From NCBI GenBank assembly GCA_025356815.1, contig JANXQL010000016.1, positions 1-38,973 on the forward strand: a stretch of DNA of 38,973 nt, given 5' to 3'. Position 1 is the stretch's first letter; every line of letters begins with the position of its first letter. Made by a program: the position numbers and the translations under genes. The DNA comes from Pseudomonadota bacterium. GTDB lineage: Bacteria > Pseudomonadota > Gammaproteobacteria > Steroidobacterales > Steroidobacteraceae. Under the pieces are notes generated by a model. That model did not search any database and was not told the origin of the DNA. It worked only from the letters and a program-made list of their open reading frames with translations. This document shows positions 28,674 to 36,677 of this stretch, piece by piece.

Positions 28674-29420
28674 ATGCCTTCACTGGGCAAGCTCGCGGCA
28701 ATGCTTTGGCTGGTCGCATTGCCTGTCGCCGCGCACGCCGAGGGGTTGCGCGCCCATCAGGCGACCTTCCACACGACGTTCAAGGGACTCAGCGCTGGCG
28801 ACCTGCAGCTCACGCTCACGCCGGACACGCCACCGGACAGCTGGGTCTACGAGACACGCGCGTTTCCGAGCTTCCTGGCGAGCTTCGTGATCAGCCCGAA
28901 GTCGATCGAACGAAGTTGGTTTCGGGTGACGCCGACGGGCGTCGAACCGCACCGCTACCAGCTCAACGACGGCAGTGCCGACGGCGACAAGGCCACCGAC
29001 TTCAGCTACGAGCAGTCGTCGCATCGCGTCACCGGCATCGCCGACGGCAAGCCGCTCGACATGAGCGTCGACGCCGGGACCCAGGATGTGACCTCGATCC
29101 GGGCAGCGCTGATGGTTGACCTCGGTGCCGGGCGCGAACCGCACGAATACGCGATGATCGACGGCCGCGAGCTCAAGCATTACGTCTACACCCGCGTGGG
29201 CACCGCGCGCATCCCGACCGCGCTGGGCGAGATGGACACCGTGATCTTTCGCAGCGACCGCAAGGGCTCCAACGGCAAGGGCCGCATCTGGCAGTACTGG
29301 TACGCGCCGTCGCTGGACTGGTTGCCGGTGCGAATCGAGCAACGTGAGGACGGCAACACCCGCATGACGTTCGCGCTGCGGACTCTGAAGTGGCTGCCGG
29401 CGGACGCCGGCAGCCACTGA
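28674..29420 (+). CDS. DUF3108 exported protein
   Basis: A 248-residue periplasmic protein with signal peptide MPSLGKLAAMLWLVALPVAA, cleaved near HAEG. The mature protein is rich in beta strands, as in DUF3108, a family that commonly follows purN in gammaproteobacteria. Typical segments are SFVISPKSIERSWFRV, HRYQLNDG and SLDWLPVRIEQREDG near the C-terminus. Function is unknown. The last eight sense codons are spanned by a 12-base perfect inverted repeat, and the gene converges on dcd with four bases between the stops. Confidence 0.87.
   Translation: MPSLGKLAAMLWLVALPVAAHAEGLRAHQATFHTTFKGLSAGDLQLTLTPDTPPDSWVYETRAFPSFLASFVISPKSIERSWFRVTPTGVEPHRYQLNDGSADGDKATDFSYEQSSHRVTGIADGKPLDMSVDAGTQDVTSIRAALMVDLGAGREPHEYAMIDGRELKHYVYTRVGTARIPTALGEMDTVIFRSDRKGSNGKGRIWQYWYAPSLDWLPVRIEQREDGNTRMTFALRTLKWLPADAGSH
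29391..29416. terminator. 12-bp perfect inverted repeat at the DUF3108/dcd convergence
   Basis: TGGCTGCCGGCG (29391-29402) and CGCCGGCAGCCA (29405-29416) are exact complements around a two-base spacer. The repeat is immediately followed by the palindrome TGATCGATCA (29418-29427), whose two ends are the stop codons of the converging genes. A bidirectional transcription stop or RNA-end stabiliser is likely, but there is no T-run on either side, so classical intrinsic termination is not proven. Confidence 0.5.
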
Positions 29421-29424
29421 TCGA

Positions 29425-31956
29425 TCAAGTCTTCGGCAGCGTCACGCCGCGCTGACCCTGATACTTGCCGGCACGATCGGCGTAGGACGTGCTGCACACC
29501 TCGTCCGACTCGAAGAACAGCATCTGCGCGACACCTTCGTGCGCGTAGATCTTCGCAGGCAGCGTCGTGGTGTTGGAGAACTCGAGGGTGACATGCCCCT
29601 CCCACTCCGGCTCCAGGGGCGTGACGTTGACGATGATGCCGCAGTTGCGGACGAAGACGCCGGCCTGCAGGGCGAAGTTGCCGGCCTCCGGCACCGTCAG
29701 GCAGAACACGTCATGGACGCCCGTCACCGGCCGGATCGACGCCACCTTGTGGTTGCGCACCGCGTGGCGGACGGCGAACGTGCCGGTGCCGGGACTGCCA
29801 GTGCGCCGGCGGGCTGCCTGCGCCTGCTGCGCGCCGCGCGACCGGTCACCCTTCGCCCACGCAGCGCCCATGACCGCCGCGCGGCGCGCTGCGTCGAATT
29901 CCTCGCCAGGCGCCTCGCTGTCGTGCCGGCGAAGCTGCTCCGGCGCATCCAGCCGGACGATGTTGGTCGGATAGTTGTTGCGGCGATCCTGGTCGAGGTG
30001 GTGGCGATGAGCGCCCGGTCTCTCGGCATAGGTTCCGTGACGCAGGTTCCACTCGTCGCCGAGCTGATGGGTCGGCAGCAACTGGCCCGTCAGCGGCTGG
30101 TATGCCGTCTCGTGACCACCCCGCGACTGCCGGTACAGGGGCATCAGCGAATCTCCCGCCCGCAGCGCCTGCGCCGCCACCATGCGGCCGTCGCGGGTCA
30201 GGAACAGATGATCCGGAGTCGCGTGAACGACGGCGCCATCGTCCAGCTCGATCTCGAGCAGCGAGTCGCGGCCGATGTAGCGCGGCGCCTCGAGCCTGGA
30301 CACGATCATGCGGCCCTGCGCGCCGATACTGTAGCCAAAGAATACCTCGCCGCTGTCGGCGCGCCGCGCCATATCCTCGAGCGTCGCACTCGAGCCGTTG
30401 GCGAGCGCGACCTGAGTGTCGCCGCGAAAGCACCGGGCGTAGGTTGAATTGTGAACGATGAGTCCGTTGGCGAGGAAATTGTGCAGGCGTGAAATGGAGA
30501 TGTCATACACCTCGTCTTCGCCAGCGGGCTGGATCGATTCGACGACATCCCACAGCGGCCCGTCGGCAAGCGCAGGCGTTGCCCCCTCACCGGTTGCTCC
30601 CGACACTGCCGGCGCTTCATGCAGGGACACTGATGGGCGCGCAGTCGCGCCAGCGGCGGCGCGCTGCACCGACTGGCACGCTTCACGCGCAAGCGCAGCG
30701 ACATCGCGCGCGAGCAGCGACGCGGTCTGCGCCTCGAGCCGACGCTGCTTGATCGAGCCCGACACGAATCCGACGCGTCCTGCGAAGCGCAAGATCTGCG
30801 CCTGGTCGGTGATCTGCACCGAGCAGGCCGGCGCGCCGACTGCCGAGGCGGTGTCCCTGAGCACGGCCAGTACGCCGAAACGCAGCAGTAGGTGCTGGAC
30901 GTCCTCGGCGAGGCGTCGCGACTTCGAGCAGTACTCGAGGCACGCGTCCTCGCCCTGACGATAGTGCCCGCCATCCCCTGCGAAGAGCGACTGCAGGAAG
31001 AGTCGCACCGACTCGCGCGGGGCCATGAAGACTGCCTGTGGCACACAGGCGGCTGAGGCGTCGCCATTCAAGTCGTATTTCGCAAGCCAGGCCGCCGCGC
31101 GACTGGCTGGCGGCATTTCGCCCTGGCTTTGATCGTTGCCGGGGCAGCGCCCCGTCACGGCCTCGCGCGTGACCTCGTCAGGCCCCGTCGTGGCCACGCA
31201 CGCTGCAAGCAGCGCCGCCTGCCGCGGGTCTTCCGCGGCGAGCACGGGGCTGCCCCCGGGCGTGGCGCACTGCCCCGCGGCGATCATCATGCCCAGCAGC
31301 GATGCCTCCCAGTCAGGCAGCGGGGTGTGGCCGAAGACCGGCACCTCGCGTGCGGCCGCGATCCGGTCGCCGACCTGCAGTTCCCCGAGTGGCTTCCAGC
31401 CGTCGAGCTGTCGGAACGGATGATTGGCCGTCGCCCGGATGCGAAGCCCGGAACGGGTCTGCAGCTCGAACACCGGCTTGCGGCCCTGCACCATGAAGGC
31501 AGTGACGCTCGCGGGCTTGAGCTGCCAGTCCTCCAGCGCGAGCGTCGCGCGCCCGAAGCGCATCTCGGTGATCGGCAGGTAGGCGCCCGTGTCGGCGTCG
31601 ACCACGCGGGTGTCGCCCGTGACGCACTTGCCCAGGCACACGACGAGCGTGCTGCGCGGGATCCGGAAATACTCCACGGTTCGCGCCAAGGCGAACGAGT
31701 TCGGCGGAATGATGCACACGTCCGCATTGACGTCGACGAAGCTCGCCGGATCAAACGCCTTCGGGTCGACGATCGTCGAGTTGATGTTCGTGAAGATCTT
31801 GAACTCGCCCGCGCAGCGCACGTCGTAGCCGTAGCTCGAGGTCCCGTACGATACGATCTTGCGGCCATCGATCTCGCGCACCTGGCCGGGCTCGAATGGC
31901 TCGATCATGCCGGCGGCAGCCTGGCGACGGATCCAGTGGTCTGACTTGATGCTCAT
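29425..31956 (-). CDS. dcd: dCTP deaminase precursor interrupted by two inteins
   Basis: Encodes an 843-residue precursor. The host protein, dCTP deaminase, converts dCTP to dUTP for dTTP synthesis. Extein parts are residues 1-110 (starting [11 protein letters not shown] and ending VVCLGK), 504-508 (STYAR) and 772-843 (from [20 protein letters not shown]). Joined, they give 187 residues, the normal Dcd length, and restore the uninterrupted family segment CLGKSTYARCGIIVNV. By alignment with Escherichia coli Dcd (active residues Ser111, Arg115, Glu138), the catalytic residues are Ser504, Arg508 and Glu792, so each intein splits the active site. Intein 1 is residues 111-503 and intein 2 is 509-771. 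There are no stops or frameshifts. The gene is downstream of mrp on the same strand, a common pairing. Confidence 0.95.
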   Translation of the reverse strand: MSIKSDHWIRRQAAAGMIEPFEPGQVREIDGRKIVSYGTSSYGYDVRCAGEFKIFTNINSTIVDPKAFDPASFVDVNADVCIIPPNSFALARTVEYFRIPRSTLVVCLGKCVTGDTRVVDADTGAYLPITEMRFGRATLALEDWQLKPASVTAFMVQGRKPVFELQTRSGLRIRATANHPFRQLDGWKPLGELQVGDRIAAAREVPVFGHTPLPDWEASLLGMMIAAGQCATPGGSPVLAAEDPRQAALLAACVATTGPDEVTREAVTGRCPGNDQSQGEMPPASRAAAWLAKYDLNGDASAACVPQAVFMAPRESVRLFLQSLFAGDGGHYRQGEDACLEYCSKSRRLAEDVQHLLLRFGVLAVLRDTASAVGAPACSVQITDQAQILRFAGRVGFVSGSIKQRRLEAQTASLLARDVAALAREACQSVQRAAAGATARPSVSLHEAPAVSGATGEGATPALADGPLWDVVESIQPAGEDEVYDISISRLHNFLANGLIVHNSTYARCFRGDTQVALANGSSATLEDMARRADSGEVFFGYSIGAQGRMIVSRLEAPRYIGRDSLLEIELDDGAVVHATPDHLFLTRDGRMVAAQALRAGDSLMPLYRQSRGGHETAYQPLTGQLLPTHQLGDEWNLRHGTYAERPGAHRHHLDQDRRNNYPTNIVRLDAPEQLRRHDSEAPGEEFDAARRAAVMGAAWAKGDRSRGAQQAQAARRRTGSPGTGTFAVRHAVRNHKVASIRPVTGVHDVFCLTVPEAGNFALQAGVFVRNCGIIVNVTPLEPEWEGHVTLEFSNTTTLPAKIYAHEGVAQMLFFESDEVCSTSYADRAGKYQGQRGVTLPKT
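29644..30432 (-). mobile_element. Intein 2 of Dcd (263 aa, HNH-like endonuclease)
   Basis: Residues 509-771 of the precursor. Block A begins Cys509 in [15 protein letters not shown]. Block B is [14 protein letters not shown], with the TxxH as Thr580-Pro-Asp-His583. The region [20 protein letters not shown] (651-669) followed by His678 resembles an HNH homing endonuclease; the position where such inteins often have EH reads EQ. Block F/G is [20 protein letters not shown] then Arg770-Asn771, followed by +1 Cys772 of the extein. The terminal Asn and +1 Cys are proper, but the penultimate residue is Arg instead of His and the block F position usually His is Gly759. Splicing is likely given an intact host frame, but efficiency is uncertain. 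Confidence 0.9.
30448..31626 (-). mobile_element. Intein 1 of Dcd (393 aa, LAGLIDADG-type endonuclease)
   Basis: Residues 111-503 of the precursor. Block A starts Cys111 in [14 protein letters not shown]. Block B contains TANH at residues 176-179. A first dodecapeptide motif [10 protein letters not shown] (220-229) has Ala227 where the catalytic acid is expected; the second, [12 protein letters not shown] (320-331), keeps Asp328. [18 protein letters not shown] (345-362) fits block H. A low-complexity Ala/Gly/Thr stretch (about 434-466) precedes block F. The C-terminal part [19 protein letters not shown] ends His502-Asn503 with +1 Ser504. All residues for standard class 1 splicing are present. 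The endonuclease is probably inactive or impaired because of Ala227. Confidence 0.93.
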
Positions 31957-32011
31957 GCGGGCCCTGCTCGAAGTGCTGTCTGGTCGGTGCTCACGAACCG
32001 CCTGCGGCGGC

Positions 32012-33082
32012 TCAATCGTCGCTGACGCTCAACGTCGGGAACGCGGCGCCGGCGCCGGCCGCGAGGTGTGCCGCGGCGCGTCGGGCGATCCGGCCGTAGG
32101 CCGCCGCCAGCCGGCCGTCGGGTTCGGCGACGACCGTCGGCCGACCGCTGTCGGCCTGCTCGCGGATGCGGATGTCCAGTGGCAGACTGCCGAGCACCGG
32201 CACGCCGTAGTCGCGCGACATCTTCTCGCCGCCACCGGTGCCGAAGATGTGCTCCTCGTGACCGCAGGCCGTACAGATGTGCAGCGCCATGTTCTCGACG
32301 ATGCCGAGGACGGGCACCGCGACCTTGCGGAACATCTGCAGGCCCTTCGTCGCGTCAGCCAGCGCGATGTCCTGCGGGGTCGTGACGATGATCGCGCCGC
32401 TGACCGGCACCCGCTGCGCCAGCGTCAGCTGGGTGTCGCCGGTCCCCGGCGGCAGGTCGACCACCAGGTAGTCGAGATCGCCCCAGCTGGTGTCGCCGAG
32501 CAGCTGCATCAGCGCCTGGGTCACCATCGGACCACGCCACACCATCGGCTGGTCGGGATCGATCAGGAAGCCGATCGACATGACCTCCACGCCGTAGGCC
32601 CGCAGCGGCTCGATATGCTTGCCGTCGGGCGAATTTGGGCGCTCCCCAGCGAGGCCCATCATCAACGGCTGGCTCGGCCCGTAGACGTCCGCGTCCAGCA
32701 GCCCCACCCGGGCGCCCTGGGCGCACAGTGCCAGCGCGAGGTTGGCGGCAGTGGTCGACTTGCCCACGCCGCCCTTGCCGGACGCGATCGCGAGGATGTT
32801 GCGGATGTTCGCCAGCGGCTTCAGGCTGCCCTGCACCGCGTGCGCGGTGATCCGGGCGGTCGCCTCGACGCGCACGCTGCCGGTCCAGCCGACGGCGGCG
32901 AAGGCCGGCGCGAGCGCGGCCTCCAGTTCCGCACCATAGCCGCCGACGGGGTAGCCAAGGGTCACCTCGACCACGGCGACCGCACCGTCGGTCCGGACGG
33001 CGGTCACGGCGTCGCCGAGCGGCCGACCGAGGGACGGGTCGGCGACGCCGGCGGCGAGGGCTCTGAGTTCTTGGGGGTTCAT
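32012..33082 (-). CDS. mrp: Mrp/ApbC iron-sulfur cluster carrier ATPase
   Basis: A 356-residue P-loop protein of the Mrp/NBP35 group that binds and transfers Fe-S clusters to target enzymes. The N-terminal DUF59 (MIP18-like) domain covers about residues 1-80. The deviant Walker A is [10 protein letters not shown] at 101-110. Walker B is [11 protein letters not shown] at about 206-216. The cluster-bridging CxxC is Cys270-Thr-Ala-Cys273. The start ATG at 33082 gives [20 protein letters not shown]. It is upstream of dcd (55-base gap) and divergent from the kinase gene. In Escherichia coli mrp is divergent from metG; here three extra genes lie between them. Confidence 0.94.
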   Translation of the reverse strand: MNPQELRALAAGVADPSLGRPLGDAVTAVRTDGAVAVVEVTLGYPVGGYGAELEAALAPAFAAVGWTGSVRVEATARITAHAVQGSLKPLANIRNILAIASGKGGVGKSTTAANLALALCAQGARVGLLDADVYGPSQPLMMGLAGERPNSPDGKHIEPLRAYGVEVMSIGFLIDPDQPMVWRGPMVTQALMQLLGDTSWGDLDYLVVDLPPGTGDTQLTLAQRVPVSGAIIVTTPQDIALADATKGLQMFRKVAVPVLGIVENMALHICTACGHEEHIFGTGGGEKMSRDYGVPVLGSLPLDIRIREQADSGRPTVVAEPDGRLAAAYGRIARRAAAHLAAGAGAAFPTLSVSDD

Positions 33083-33112
33083 GCCGGGAAACGTGTGGCT
33101 CGAGGGGCGGCC

Positions 33113-33118
33113 ATTCTA
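33113..33118 (-). promoter_or_regulatory. Candidate -10 box of mrp
   Basis: Read on the minus strand this is TAGAAT (five of six to the -10 consensus), about 31 bases before the mrp ATG. The -35 region is GC-rich and weak. Confidence 0.4.
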
Positions 33119-33158
33119 GCGGAGCGCGACCCGGAAGGGCGGCTCGCGCTTGGGCGTA

Positions 33159-33167
33159 TGGCATAAT
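33159..33167 (+). promoter_or_regulatory. Extended -10 promoter directly before the kinase gene
   Basis: TGGCATAAT is an extended -10 element (TGn plus CATAAT). The expected transcription start, five to nine bases downstream, falls at 33172-33176, which is the GTG start codon of the kinase gene. The same nine bases occur before metG at 37778-37786. Confidence 0.55.
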
Positions 33168-33173
33168 TCCGGC

Positions 33174-35564
33174 GTGAAGTTTCTCACGTCCCTAAGAAGC
33201 GAAAGGATCCTTGCCGACCTGAAGTCGAGCCAGGACCCTGCCAGCCCGCAGTTCCGCAAGGCCGTCGAGCGCCTGATCGGACTGGGACGGGACGCCATCC
33301 CGATCGTGATCGAGGCGCTGCCGACGGCCGACAAGCGCGAGACGATGGCGTTTGTCGAGGTGCTCGGCGCGCTGGCGGACGCAAAGACGCTGCCGACGCT
33401 GCTCCATGGCCTCGCCGAGAACAATCCGCGCACGGTGGCCGCCGTCTCGTGGGCGCTTTCCAGCGCGCGAGGATTCCCTCCCAACCTGCTGCTGGAAGCG
33501 CTGAAGGACCCCGACTTCGCCGGGCCGCCGCTGATGGAAGTCATCGCGGCGCACAAGACCCGCATCCCGCTGCGCGAGTTGCTGGCGGCCGCCTATGCCC
33601 AGGACACCGGTGACAAGGCGGCGCTGTTCAAGATCATCGGCGACGTCGCCGACGAGCAGGCGATCCCGGAGCTCCTCTCGCGGCTCGACGGCAAGGACAT
33701 CGCCGTCAGGGTGAACCTGATCCAGATCCTTTGCCGCTTCAATACGCCCGAGGTGCAGGACGCCCTGCTCGGGCAGCTGAAGGACCCGAACAGGGTCGTC
33801 AGGCAGGCCACCCTCGGCGCGCTGCTGAAGATGCCGGCGGTTCTGAACGTAGCCGCGGTGGCGCCGCTGCTCGGCGATCCCGACATCGAGGTCTCGAATC
33901 GTGCGGTTGAGGTCCTGATCCGCGCGAAGAACCCGGAGACGGTCCGCTACCTTGTGCCGGCGCTGCAGGACGAGTCCGAGTTCGCCCGTCGTGCCGCCGT
34001 TGAGGTCCTGAACGAGGTCGGCGATCCCACCTCGATCAAGTACCTGCTGGAGCGGATCAAGGACAGCGACTGGTGGGTGCGCAGCCGTGCCGCCGACGCC
34101 CTCGGCAAGATCGGCGGGCCACGGGTCGTGGATGCGGTTCTCGAACTGGTCAAGGACAAGGACGACGACATCCGCCGCACGGCGATCGAGATCCTCAACC
34201 TCACCAAGGACGAGCGGGCCATCGACCACCTGCTGCAGGCAACCCGCGACTCCGACTGGTGGGTCTGCGAGCGCGCCGTCGACGCGCTCGCCGAAATCGG
34301 CAGTGTGCGGGCCGTTCCGCGCCTGGTCGAGATGCTCAACGGCCAGGTACACACGATCCCGGCCACCATCCGGGCGCTGGCCAAGCTCGGCGACGCGCAG
34401 ACGGTGGATGCCCTGCTGCCGCAACTGGCGCGACCGGAAACGGAAATCCGCGTCGAGGCCATTCACGCCCTGGCCAAGCTCAGCGACGATCGCACCGCCG
34501 AAGCCGTCCGAAACCGCATCCGCAGCGTCGGCGAGCTGTCCACCGACCAGACCATCTCGATGGCCGCCAGCCGCGCGCTGCAGGACCTCGATGCCCGCTT
34601 CTCCACGACTCAGGCGTTCGCCAACCGCAAGACCGAAGCGATCATCGCGGCGCCTGCCCGCACGATGCTGATCGAAAACGCCGACGTGCGGCAGCTGGTG
34701 GAGCAGAACGAAGCGTCCGCGCAGCGCCTGGACATCTCGACGCTGACGCCCGGGGACGTCCTCGATGGCCGCTACAAGTACATCGAGAAGATCGGCAAGG
34801 GCGCATTCGGCACGGTACTGCTGATGGAGGACACGGTCGTCGACGAGCGACTGATCCTTAAATTCCTCAATCCCGCGGTCTCCGGGGACGAGGAAATGAT
34901 GAAGCGCTTCGTGCACGAGCTGCGTTACTCGCGCAAGATCACCCACCGCAACGTCATTCGCATCTACGACTTCCTCTTCATCCGCGGCAACTACGCGATC
35001 TCGATGGAGTACTTCCCCAGCCACACGCTCGGGCAGGAAATCGTCAATGAACAGCCGATGCCGATCGCCAAGGCCGTCAAGTACGGCATCGACATTGCCA
35101 CTGGCATGACCGTGGCGCATCAGGTCGGCATCGTGCACCGCGACCTGAAGCCCGCCAACGTGCTGATCAACGATCAGGGCCTCCTGAAGATCGTCGATTT
35201 CGGCGTGGCCGCCGCGCAAAAGGAAGGCGACGCGCAGCTGACCAAGACCGGCTACGTGATCGGCTCGCCGAAGTACATGGCCCCGGAGCAGATCCTCGGC
35301 AAGCCGGTGGACCCGCGAGCCGACATCTACAGCACCGGCGTGATCCTCTACGAAATGCTGACCGGTGTGCCGCCGTACTCGCGCGGCGACCACATGGCCG
35401 TGATGTACCAGCACGTGCAGGGCAAGGCCAGGATCCCGATCGAGTTGAACCCGCGCCTGCCACAGCAGCTGTCGGAGCTCGTCATGAAGGCGATGGCCGT
35501 CGACAAGATGAAGCGCTTCCAGAGCATGGACGAACTGCGCTCGGCTCTCGAGCGCTTCATCTAG
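33174..35564 (+). CDS. HEAT-repeat serine/threonine protein kinase
   Basis: A 796-residue cytoplasmic protein. Residues 1 to about 470 are tandem HEAT-like repeats, with recurring units such as SDWWVRSRAADALGKIGGPR and SDWWVCERAVDALAEIGSVR, a solenoid for protein binding. The kinase domain runs from about 534 to the C-terminus: glycine loop IGKGAFGTV (540-548), Lys563, helix-C Glu582, HRDLKPAN with catalytic Asp657, DFG at 675-677 and MAPEQ. All catalytic residues are present, so activity is expected. There is no signal peptide, membrane helix or PASTA domain. I use GTG at 33174; the TTG at 33150 would place the start inside the promoter. It heads an operon with two PilT-family ATPases. A role in sensing or regulating pilus retraction is inferred from this context. 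Confidence 0.92.
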   Translation: MKFLTSLRSERILADLKSSQDPASPQFRKAVERLIGLGRDAIPIVIEALPTADKRETMAFVEVLGALADAKTLPTLLHGLAENNPRTVAAVSWALSSARGFPPNLLLEALKDPDFAGPPLMEVIAAHKTRIPLRELLAAAYAQDTGDKAALFKIIGDVADEQAIPELLSRLDGKDIAVRVNLIQILCRFNTPEVQDALLGQLKDPNRVVRQATLGALLKMPAVLNVAAVAPLLGDPDIEVSNRAVEVLIRAKNPETVRYLVPALQDESEFARRAAVEVLNEVGDPTSIKYLLERIKDSDWWVRSRAADALGKIGGPRVVDAVLELVKDKDDDIRRTAIEILNLTKDERAIDHLLQATRDSDWWVCERAVDALAEIGSVRAVPRLVEMLNGQVHTIPATIRALAKLGDAQTVDALLPQLARPETEIRVEAIHALAKLSDDRTAEAVRNRIRSVGELSTDQTISMAASRALQDLDARFSTTQAFANRKTEAIIAAPARTMLIENADVRQLVEQNEASAQRLDISTLTPGDVLDGRYKYIEKIGKGAFGTVLLMEDTVVDERLILKFLNPAVSGDEEMMKRFVHELRYSRKITHRNVIRIYDFLFIRGNYAISMEYFPSHTLGQEIVNEQPMPIAKAVKYGIDIATGMTVAHQVGIVHRDLKPANVLINDQGLLKIVDFGVAAAQKEGDAQLTKTGYVIGSPKYMAPEQILGKPVDPRADIYSTGVILYEMLTGVPPYSRGDHMAVMYQHVQGKARIPIELNPRLPQQLSELVMKAMAVDKMKRFQSMDELRSALERFI

Positions 35565-35576
35565 GGAGAGACCCCG

Positions 35577-36668
35577 ATGCCGCGCATAGACGCGTTCCTG
35601 AAGCTGGGCACCGCACAGGGGTGCTCGGACATCCACCTCGCGGTCGGCGTTCCGCCGATGCTGCGCATGAACGGCGACCTGATGCCGATCCGTTTCCGCA
35701 ACCTTGGCGACGCGGAGCTGGAAGGCTACGTCAGCGAGATCATGACGAAGAAGCAGAGCGAGTCGTTCAAGACCGGCCACGACCTGGACTTCTCGTACGT
35801 CGCCGAGGATGGCGGCCGGTTTCGTGTGAACATCTTCCGCAAGGAAACGGGCGTCGGCGCCGTCTTTCGCGCGATTCCCTCAAGCGTGCCGACGCTGGAC
35901 AGCCTGAACCTGCCGCCGATCGTCAAGAAGCTGCTCGACTACCACCAGGGAATGATCCTGGTGACCGGCTCCACCGGCACAGGCAAGTCGACCACGCTTG
36001 CCGCGATGATCGACGAGATCAACCGCAAGCGCCGACTGAACATCATCAGCCTCGAGGACCCGATCGAGTTCGTGCACCGCAGCCAGGAGGCGCAGATCAT
36101 CCAGCGCGAGTACGGCACGCACGTGCCCTCGTTCGCCGAGGGCGTTCGGGCCGCGATGCGCGAAGACCCGGACGTGATCCTCGTCGGCGAAATGCGCGAT
36201 GCCGAGACGATCCGCATGGCGATGACCGCCGCGGAAACCGGCCACCTCGTGCTCGGCACCCTGCACACGACCAGCGCCACCAAGACCATCGACCGGATCA
36301 TCGACGCGCTCCCCATCGAGGAGCGCGAGCAGACCAAGAGCTTCCTGTCGCAGAGCCTGCTCGCCGTGATCACGCAGGTGCTGGTCAAGCGCGCGGACAG
36401 TCGCTCCCGCCGCGCCGTCTGCGAGATCATGGTGATGAACCGCGCGATCGGCAAGCTGATCCAGACCGATCAGTCGCACCAGATCACCGCGCAGCTGCAG
36501 ACCGGCAAGGACTCTGGTATGCAGACGCTCGACCAGGCACTGATGCTCGGGATCCAGGCCAAGGAACTCGACCCCGACGACGCTTACATCTACGCCGCGG
36601 ACCGCAAGCAGTTCCAGCGCTTCGTGACCGATACGAGCATGCTGCCGAAAAACGAACTCGCCGAGTGA
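35577..36668 (+). CDS. PilT-family retraction ATPase, copy 1
   Basis: A 363-residue hexameric secretion ATPase of the PilT/PilU family, which powers type IV pilus retraction at the inner membrane. Walker A is GSTGTGKST at residues 131-139, the Asp box is SLEDPIEFVH, Walker B is DPDVILVGEMRD and the His box ends LGTLHTTSATKT. The C-terminal motif reads AIGKLIQTD where PilT has AIRNLIREG, so this copy diverges at the segment important for retraction and may be PilU-like. GGGAGAG lies six bases before the ATG. It is 12 bases after the kinase gene and nine bases before the second copy. Confidence 0.92.
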   Translation: MPRIDAFLKLGTAQGCSDIHLAVGVPPMLRMNGDLMPIRFRNLGDAELEGYVSEIMTKKQSESFKTGHDLDFSYVAEDGGRFRVNIFRKETGVGAVFRAIPSSVPTLDSLNLPPIVKKLLDYHQGMILVTGSTGTGKSTTLAAMIDEINRKRRLNIISLEDPIEFVHRSQEAQIIQREYGTHVPSFAEGVRAAMREDPDVILVGEMRDAETIRMAMTAAETGHLVLGTLHTTSATKTIDRIIDALPIEEREQTKSFLSQSLLAVITQVLVKRADSRSRRAVCEIMVMNRAIGKLIQTDQSHQITAQLQTGKDSGMQTLDQALMLGIQAKELDPDDAYIYAADRKQFQRFVTDTSMLPKNELAE

Positions 36669-36677
36669 GGATGCTAC

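Noticed and set aside
29644-31626. Insertions in dcd as bacterial intein-like (BIL) or Hedgehog-type domains, or as a pseudogene
   Set aside because: The extein parts join exactly into a normal Dcd, the frame is open throughout, and splice-junction residues fit true inteins at both sites.
33150-33173. TTG at 33150 as the kinase start
   Set aside because: It would put the first eight codons over the extended -10 element TGGCATAAT and add residues with no family support.
33192-35780. 862-codon open frame antisense to the kinase gene
   Set aside because: It mirrors the kinase gene and arises from GC-rich codon structure; its translation has no domain pattern, while the plus strand encodes complete HEAT and kinase domains.
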